Assembly: GCA_900547995.1 (NCBI GenBank)
Contig: URIY01000046.1
Location: forward strand, 1 to 10,414
Origin: an uncultured Mycoplasmatota bacterium
Lineage (GTDB): Bacteria > Bacillota_I > Bacilli_A > RF39 > UBA660
Direction of reading: 5' to 3'
DNA: 10,414 bases
The translations under genes and the position numbers were made by a program. The notes under the pieces were generated by a model. The model saw only the letters and a list, made by a program, of their open reading frames with translations. It was not told the DNA's origin and did not search any database. This document shows positions 6,092 through 10,414 of the stretch, piece after piece. Every line of letters begins with the position of its first letter. Within the stretch, counting starts at the first letter, position 1.

Positions 6092-6956
6092 TTTCTTCCC
6101 ATAATCCATATATACCACATGGTAATACTAAATTATCACGCGTAATTGGTAATCCTATTTCTCCAGATTCTATCTTGCCATTTTTATATTTTTTTAGCAT
6201 TGTTGTTTTTAAAATATTATTTAATACGGTATTAGAAATACCTGTTGTATAAGAATTGATAAGAAAAAATAAGGGTTTATCACTAAGTATTTTCATACAA
6301 GCATCAATTAAATTATAAATATTTTTTTCAAACTTCCAAACTTCACCATTAGGACCTCTACCATATGATGGAGGATCCATAATAATGGCATCATATTTAT
6401 TACCACGTCTTGCTTCTTTTTCAACAAATTTCATACAATCATCAACAATAAAGCGAATGAAATTGTTATCAAGTTTAGATAAATGCATATTTTCTTTAGC
6501 CCATTCTACCATACCTTTTGATGCGTCAACATGAACGACTACAGATGCTCCGGCTTTAGAACATGCCATTGTTGCGCCACCGGTATATGCAAAAAGATTT
6601 AACACTTTAATAGGTCTACCAGCATTTTTAATTTTATTCATCATATAATCCCAATTTACAGCTTGTTCTGGAAATAGTCCTGTATGTTTGAAATCCGTTG
6701 GACTCACTTTAAAAGTTAGTTCTTTATAACAAACATTCCAGTGATCTGGTATTTTCTTTTTAAAGTTCCACATTCCTCCACCTTTATTGCTTCTTATATA
6801 ATGAGCATCGGCTTTTTTCCATTCATCATAATTAGGAACATCCCACATAGCCTGTGGATCAGGTCTGCGAAGAATAATACCATTCCAATTTTCTAATTTT
6901 TCACCATTACCAGCATCGATTATTTCATAATCTTTAAAATCATTAGTTAAACGCAT
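6084..6956 (-). CDS. class I SAM-dependent rRNA methyltransferase, RlmI/RlmK-like (COG1092 type)
   Basis: This 290-aa protein has a Rossmann methyltransferase core. The motifs are KHTGLFPEQAVNWDYM (~90-105), the SAM-binding loop LNLFAYTGGATMA (~119-131), the acidic strand end VVVHVDASKGM (~139-149) and catalytic DPPSYGRG (~194-201). These are typical of the RlmI/RlmK/RlmL group that makes 5-methylcytosine or 7-methylguanosine in 23S rRNA. It lacks the N-terminal PUA domain of RlmI and instead has ~85 residues rich in Trp and Asp (PDPQAMWDVPNYDEW). The target position is unknown. It overlaps the upstream 139-aa gene by 14 nt, with SD GGAG 10 nt before ATG, and overlaps the downstream synthase by 8 nt. 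B. subtilis also has a methyltransferase (ybaJ) between rpsI and cwlD, but a different type. Confidence 0.88.
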   Translation of the reverse strand: MRLTNDFKDYEIIDAGNGEKLENWNGIILRRPDPQAMWDVPNYDEWKKADAHYIRSNKGGGMWNFKKKIPDHWNVCYKELTFKVSPTDFKHTGLFPEQAVNWDYMMNKIKNAGRPIKVLNLFAYTGGATMACSKAGASVVVHVDASKGMVEWAKENMHLSKLDNNFIRFIVDDCMKFVEKEARRGNKYDAIIMDPPSYGRGPNGEVWKFEKNIYNLIDACMKILSDKPLFFLINSYTTGISNTVLNNILKTTMLKKYKNGKIESGEIGLPITRDNLVLPCGIYGLWEEND

Positions 6957-7362
6957 GCAACTTAATCTCCTTTACTTTATCCTTCTTCTTTAATTTTGAT
7001 TTTATATTTTTAGCTATATCTACAATATCTTCTTTTTTAAACATAGAATCTGTTTTAATAATTTCACATGCAAGACTATTATCAACTATAATAGATAAAA
7101 CATCATCATTTACCTCAGCAAATAAAGGATCTAAACTTTTAATTACCTTATACACATCTGTATATTTATGTTCAAAATCTTCTTCAAATAAAAGATTTAA
7201 TTCATCAAGTTGATTTAACATCTTCTTTTTTTGCAAAAGTTCATATAAGTATGGCATAACCATATTAATATTATCTTCACTGATATCCAATCTATTACAA
7301 TCATTTAAACGTAAGGCTGCAAATAATTTTTCAATAAATAATCTTTCTCTTGTATATATCAT
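6943..7362 (-). CDS. protein of unknown function, 139 aa, first gene of an RNA-modification unit
   Basis: I do not recognise this protein. It has 139 residues with no signal peptide or membrane segment. It looks mostly alpha-helical, with an acidic middle (NLLFEEDFEHKY) and a Lys-rich end (~120-135, KSKLKKKDKVKEIKLH) that could contact nucleic acid. Its reality is well supported by a good promoter at 7384-7411, an SD (AAGGTGAT) just upstream, an intact frame, and a 14-nt overlap with the methyltransferase gene. Co-expression with two RNA-modifying enzymes suggests, but does not show, a role in RNA or ribosome biology. Confidence 0.75.
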   Translation of the reverse strand: MIYTRERLFIEKLFAALRLNDCNRLDISEDNINMVMPYLYELLQKKKMLNQLDELNLLFEEDFEHKYTDVYKVIKSLDPLFAEVNDDVLSIIVDNSLACEIIKTDSMFKKEDIVDIAKNIKSKLKKKDKVKEIKLHAFN

Positions 7363-7383
7363 AATATCACCTTCATATCATCT

Positions 7384-7411
7384 ATTATACATCAATAATG
7401 TATTTTTTCAA
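7384..7411 (-). promoter_or_regulatory. sigma-A promoter of the three-gene RNA-modification unit
   Basis: In minus-strand sense, TTGAAA (7406-7411), a 16-nt spacer and a perfect TATAAT (7384-7389). The expected start is near 7377, leaving a ~15-nt leader with the SD AAGGTGAT. It lies directly after the rpsI terminator, so the unit is independent of the ribosomal genes. Confidence 0.7.
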
Positions 7412-7413
7412 CA

Positions 7414-7448
7414 TAAAATGAAAACCATATAGAACAAATCTATATGGT
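7414..7448 (-). terminator. rho-independent terminator of rplM-rpsI
   Basis: A perfect 10-bp stem of ACCATATAGA (7439-7448, minus sense) and TCTATATGGT (7424-7433) with loop TTTGT, followed by TTTCATTTT. It begins 16 nt after the rpsI stop. Confidence 0.78.
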
Positions 7449-7463
7449 ATAAACTGCATAAAA

Positions 7464-7880
7464 TTATCTCTTTGAAAATTGTGGTGCACGACGTGCAGCT
7501 TTAAGACCTGGTTTTTTACGTTCTTTACTACGAGAATCTCTTGTAATAAAGCCAGAAACTTTTAGTTTTTTACGGAAACTATCTTCACTATCAACATTAG
7601 GAGCATCATACTCTAATAAAGCTCTTGCAATACCTAAACGAATTGCTCCTGCTTGACCACTAAATCCTCCACCAGAAACTTTAACATCAATATCAAAAGT
7701 TTCTTCAGTTGATGTTGCTACTAAAGGTTGTTTTAAATCCATAACGTTAGTTTCATATGGAAAATATTCTCTAACATCAACACCATTTACAGTAATTGAT
7801 CCTTTACCAGGAACCATTTTAACTTGTGCAACAGAAGATTTTCTACGTCCTGTTCCAATAAACATTCTCTTATTAGCCAT
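7464..7880 (-). CDS. rpsI: 30S ribosomal protein S9
   Basis: 138 aa, close to the usual ~130. The family landmarks are present: GTGRRKSSVAQV near the start, GSITVNG, VSGGGFSGQAGAIRLGIARAL in the middle (ends VSGGG and GIARAL), and the basic tail KKPGLKAARRAPQFSKR. The tail reaches the ribosomal P-site and contacts initiator and P-site tRNA. Its final Lys-Arg is conserved. The SD AGGAGGG incorporates the stop codon of rplM (TAGGAGGG), 10 nt upstream, indicating tight coupling with L13. A terminator follows. Confidence 0.98.
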   Translation of the reverse strand: MANKRMFIGTGRRKSSVAQVKMVPGKGSITVNGVDVREYFPYETNVMDLKQPLVATSTEETFDIDVKVSGGGFSGQAGAIRLGIARALLEYDAPNVDSEDSFRKKLKVSGFITRDSRSKERKKPGLKAARRAPQFSKR

Positions 7881-7890
7881 TTAAACCCTC

Positions 7891-8325
7891 CTAATTTAAT
7901 TTCATTTCAACTGGTTTTTGAGCAGTATGTGGATGTTTTTCATCAGCATATACAAATAATTTTTTGTACATTTGACGTCCTAAACGACCCTTTGGAAGCA
8001 TTCCTTTTACAGCTCTTTCCATCATTTCAATTGGATAATTTTCTTTCATTTCACGTGCAGTTCTTTCACGTAATCCTCCTGGATATCCACTATGGTTATA
8101 ATACATTTTGTCATCTAATTTGTTACCAGTTAATACTATTTTTGAAGCATTAGTAACAATAACAAAATCACCACAATCAACATGAGGAGTATATGTTGGT
8201 TTATGTTTTCCACGTAAAACATGAGCTACTTTAGCAGCAACACGTCCTAAAGGCATACCTTCAGCGTCGATAACATACCAATCACGTTTAATTTCTTCTT
8301 TTTTTTGCATGAATGTATTTTTCAT
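7891..8325 (-). CDS. rplM: 50S ribosomal protein L13
   Basis: 144 aa, normal for the family. Diagnostic segments are DWYVIDAEGMPLGRVAAKVA near the N-terminus (ends DWYVIDA and GRVA), VIVTNASKIVLTGNKLDDK, and AVKGMLPKGRLGRQM toward the C-terminus. L13 is an early assembly protein of the large subunit and, in Firmicutes, is the expected ligand of the leader found directly upstream. SD AAAGGG (8335-8340) precedes ATG at 8325. It has its own strong promoter 10 nt past truA and is co-transcribed with rpsI. Confidence 0.98.
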   Translation of the reverse strand: MKNTFMQKKEEIKRDWYVIDAEGMPLGRVAAKVAHVLRGKHKPTYTPHVDCGDFVIVTNASKIVLTGNKLDDKMYYNHSGYPGGLRERTAREMKENYPIEMMERAVKGMLPKGRLGRQMYKKLFVYADEKHPHTAQKPVEMKLN

Positions 8326-8351
8326 AACTCTTTTCCCTTTCTAAAATACTT

Positions 8352-8382
8352 TGTGAAGTGTCCCAAGCTCCACATAATGGGA
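8352..8382 (-). ncRNA. L13 leader (autoregulatory 5' UTR structure of rplM-rpsI)
   Basis: In the ~70-nt untranslated leader (about 8395-8326), UGUGGAG (8368-8374) can pair with CUUCACA (8352-8358) over 7 bp including one G-U. UCCCA (8378-8382) can pair with UGGGA (8361-8365) in the loop, giving a pseudoknot or an alternative stem. Position upstream of L13-S9 and the CUUGGGACACUUCACA-type core agree with the Firmicutes L13 leader family (Rfam RF00555), thought to bind L13 to limit its own synthesis. Confidence 0.75.
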
Positions 8383-8402
8383 TATAAAATGTACCAATTA
8401 AA

Positions 8403-8431
8403 ATAATACTAAATTTTATAATGATTGTCAA
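8403..8431 (-). promoter_or_regulatory. strong sigma-A promoter of rplM-rpsI
   Basis: Consensus TTGACA (8426-8431), a 17-nt spacer and TATTAT (8403-8408) in minus-strand sense, starting 10 nt past the truA stop. The expected start is near 8395, just upstream of the L13 leader structure. No terminator is seen between truA and this promoter, so read-through from truA is possible. Confidence 0.85.
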
Positions 8432-8440
8432 TAAATTTTA

Positions 8441-9181
8441 TTAATAAAATACATCTTTTAAATATAATCCCTCAGGTGGCGCTGTTTTTCCTGCTTTACA
8501 GCGATCATTTGCCTCTAAAATATCCATTATATCTTCACTTTTTCTTTTACCTTCACCAATTTCAATAAGAACACCTACCATATTTCTTACCATATAACGT
8601 AAAAAACCTGTACCTAAAAAACAAAGTGTAATATCATTTATATTCTTCATATTTCGAATAATACTCGTTTGAACAATCGTTCTTTCATAATCTTCATAAT
8701 CTTCTTCATTTTTTGTAAATGACTTAAAGTTGTGTGTACCTTCTAGATATTTCATAGCTCTTTCCATTTCCACAACATCTAATTTTTTATTATATTGGTA
8801 TACATAATCTTTTTTGATAGGATCATATTCCCCCATATTAATTTTATATATATATTCTTTAGCCTTTACATTAAATCTAGCATGAAAATTATCATCGACT
8901 ATTTCTACATTTTTAACATATATATCTTTTGGTAATAAACCATTAAGGGAATTTTTTAATTTATCTAAATCGATAGTTTTATCCATATCAAAATGGGCTT
9001 TTTGATTATAAGCATGAACCCCTGCATCTGTTCTACCTGATGCACTAATACTAATATCTTTATTAGAATTTATTTTCTTTAATACCTTTTCTATTTCTCC
9101 CTGAACAGTTCTTCCTTTAGGTTGTTTTTGATACCCTTTAAATTTAGATCCATCATATGAAAAAGTTATAAAATATCTCAT
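8441..9181 (-). CDS. truA: tRNA pseudouridine(38-40) synthase TruA
   Basis: 246 aa, full length for TruA. It has the N-terminal FSYDGSKFKGYQKQP, the catalytic block ASGRTDAGVHAY with nucleophile D52, NGLLPKDIYV, the HARFNVKAKEYIY segment, GTHNFKSFTKNE and the C-terminal RYMVRNMVGVLIEIG. It modifies uridines in the tRNA anticodon stem-loop. A good SD (AAAGGAGT, 9188-9195) with 6-nt spacing supports ATG 9181. The gene begins only 25 nt after the EcfA2-like gene. In most Bacilli, ecfT lies between these two, so its absence is notable. The proximity suggests co-transcription with the Ecf-like genes. Confidence 0.97.
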   Translation of the reverse strand: MRYFITFSYDGSKFKGYQKQPKGRTVQGEIEKVLKKINSNKDISISASGRTDAGVHAYNQKAHFDMDKTIDLDKLKNSLNGLLPKDIYVKNVEIVDDNFHARFNVKAKEYIYKINMGEYDPIKKDYVYQYNKKLDVVEMERAMKYLEGTHNFKSFTKNEEDYEDYERTIVQTSIIRNMKNINDITLCFLGTGFLRYMVRNMVGVLIEIGEGKRKSEDIMDILEANDRCKAGKTAPPEGLYLKDVFY

Positions 9182-9206
9182 AGCATTACTCCTTTACTAC
9201 ATTCAT

Positions 9207-9998
9207 CTATCTAGCATATCTATATATATCTTTAAGTAAATCGTTTATGTCGTCCCTATATCCTATTTTTTTACCTGTTTTATCTAATACTTTTTTGGAA
9301 AATAAAATAGTATTAGGTAAGATAATATTATGTTCTTTTAATAATTCAAAATCAGTAAATATATCATATTTATCACCATATTTAATTAAACTACCATTAT
9401 TTATTAAATATATATTATCACTAATTTTATGCATAAACTCTATATTTGATGTAACAAAAACAAAAGTTTTATGAAATCTATTTTTAAGTATTCTTATAAT
9501 TTTAATAAGATTTTTAATACTAGGAGCATCTAAATCTTCTATAGGATTATACATAACTATTACTTTAGGATTAAGTGATAAAAGACTTCCTATTTTAACA
9601 AGCATTTTCTCACCACTACTAAGTTCTGATATTTTTCTAGATATTAAATTATTATTTAACCCAACCATCTTTATAGAATCAGCTATATGTTTATCTAATA
9701 TATCTAATTTATAATTATATTTTTTTAAATTATCTTCCATATAACTTTTAACTGTCATATTTTCATCTATATTTATATCTAAAAAACACATATCATTAGA
9801 TGATTTTAATTTTTTAATACTTTTTTTACCTAATAAAATATCACCATCATAATTATTAATATTACCATTTAATAAATCATAAATTGTTTTCCCATTACCA
9901 TCTATATCATATATAGAATTGATTTTATCACTAATTAATTTCATATTTAAATTACTTATTAATTGATCATACTTTACATTTTTAAATTCTATATCCAT
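9207..9998 (-). CDS. EcfA2-like ABC ATPase with degenerate catalytic motifs
   Basis: This 263-aa protein is placed as EcfA2 by gene order and C-terminal layout (YDIFTDFELLKE resembling the EcfA REIFSDVE-LLK segment). Normal EcfA2 pairs with EcfA1 and EcfT to power vitamin uptake. Here the Walker A reads DIDGNGKT (31-38, first Gly replaced by Asp). The Q-loop Gln appears as L73. The signature LSSGE (126-130) is intact. Walker B VIVMYNP (146-152) has Tyr150 for Asp and Asn151 for the catalytic Glu. The switch His is S184 (VTSN). ATP hydrolysis at its own site is therefore doubtful. The frame is open and starts with a 10-nt overlap of the EcfA1-like stop (ATGGATATAG), so it is not an obvious pseudogene. 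It may be a relict, a non-hydrolysing partner, or repurposed. Confidence 0.78.
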   Translation of the reverse strand: MDIEFKNVKYDQLISNLNMKLISDKINSIYDIDGNGKTIYDLLNGNINNYDGDILLGKKSIKKLKSSNDMCFLDINIDENMTVKSYMEDNLKKYNYKLDILDKHIADSIKMVGLNNNLISRKISELSSGEKMLVKIGSLLSLNPKVIVMYNPIEDLDAPSIKNLIKIIRILKNRFHKTFVFVTSNIEFMHKISDNIYLINNGSLIKYGDKYDIFTDFELLKEHNIILPNTILFSKKVLDKTGKKIGYRDDINDLLKDIYRYAR

Positions 9999-10414
9999 AT
10001 TGCACCAATTAATTCTTCCATACTAAAATATATTTTATTTACTAATCCATAGTACTTTAATTTAATAGATAAATCAACAATAAATGGTAAATCTAAACCT
10101 ATTTTTTTAATATCATCATACTTCATAAAAATATTTTCTTTTTTATCATTTAACATTATTTTACCTTTATCCATTATAATAATATTTTCTCCAAGTAACG
10201 TATCTTCCATATTGTTAGTCATATTTATAACCTTTATTTTTAATTTATTTAATATTTTAACGATTATATCTTTATTATGACAATTAAGTTTATTTAATAA
10301 ATTATCAATAATAACTATATCACCTTTACTAGATAATTTAAGACAAAACAATAATTTAATTTTATCTTGCTCATTTAAATCACTTACTTTTTTGGAAGTT
10401 ATATTTTTTAAATC
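9989..10414 (-). CDS. EcfA1-like ABC ATPase, C-terminal part, degenerate motifs (continues off the window)
   Basis: The open frame continues beyond 10414, so this is the C-terminal 141 residues of a longer gene. The internal TTG at 10351 is not the start. The EcfA1-type tail is clear (IGLDLPFIVDLSIKLKYYGL and FSMEELIGAIW). The visible ATPase motifs are altered. The signature segment reads LNEQD in place of LSGGQ. Walker B DIVIIDN keeps Asp but has Asn where the catalytic Glu belongs. The D-loop reads NKLN. The switch His is replaced (MTNN for xTHD). Walker A lies outside the window. With its EcfA2-like partner and no ecfT, a working ECF motor looks unlikely, though nucleotide binding cannot be excluded. 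Confidence 0.75.
   Translation of the reverse strand, partial: DLKNITSKKVSDLNEQDKIKLLFCLKLSSKGDIVIIDNLLNKLNCHNKDIIVKILNKLKIKVINMTNNMEDTLLGENIIIMDKGKIMLNDKKENIFMKYDDIKKIGLDLPFIVDLSIKLKYYGLVNKIYFSMEELIGAIWI

Noticed and set aside
7824..8153. Plus-strand 109-codon frame
   Set aside because: Antisense to rplM and the start of rpsI, whose families are certain; product has no known features.
9247..9474. Plus-strand 75-codon frame
   Set aside because: Antisense to the EcfA2-like gene, with no SD or recognisable domain.

Overview
The window is a very AT-rich stretch in which every convincing gene lies on the minus strand. The gene content and the order ecfA1-ecfA2-truA-rplM-rpsI-(methyltransferase)-cwlD match the end of the ribosomal super-operon as known in Bacillus subtilis. 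Together with the SD-type ribosome binding sites and a Firmicutes-type L13 leader, this points to a low-GC Firmicute, probably an uncultivated or reduced member of Bacilli/Erysipelotrichia. TGG encodes Trp throughout. A CwlD-like cortex amidase, a BclA-like collagen protein and a signal-less LysM protein suggest an endospore former or a recent descendant of one; this is inference.

In transcription order (right to left): (1) 10414-9207 holds the end of an EcfA1-like and a whole EcfA2-like ABC ATPase. Both have lost key catalytic residues, and no ecfT follows. (2) truA (9181-8441) comes next. (3) A strong sigma-A promoter and an L13 autoregulatory leader drive rplM-rpsI, which ends in a hairpin terminator at 7424-7448. 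(4) A second sigma-A promoter (7384-7411) drives three overlapping genes: a 139-aa protein of unknown function, a RlmI/RlmK-like rRNA methyltransferase and an RluA-family pseudouridine synthase. This unit ends in a terminator that contains the last stop codon. (5) A collagen-repeat protein and CwlD form a probable spore-surface/cortex unit. (6) An Abi_2 (AbiD/AbiF-type, HEPN) gene lies 9 nt upstream of an HtrA-type protease gene, with an inverted repeat over its promoter. (7) A five-LysM protein has an amidase_3-like domain whose catalytic Glu appears replaced by Tyr. (8) The last ~350 nt (1-350) contain no supportable gene.

Regions 1-4 concern translation: ribosomal proteins plus tRNA/rRNA modification. 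Regions 5-7 concern cell-envelope or spore-envelope remodelling and quality control, with one defence/toxin-like gene inserted. The main oddities are the paired loss of catalytic residues in the ECF ATPases, the missing catalytic Glu in the LysM amidase, and a perfect anti-SD repeat upstream of the collagen gene.
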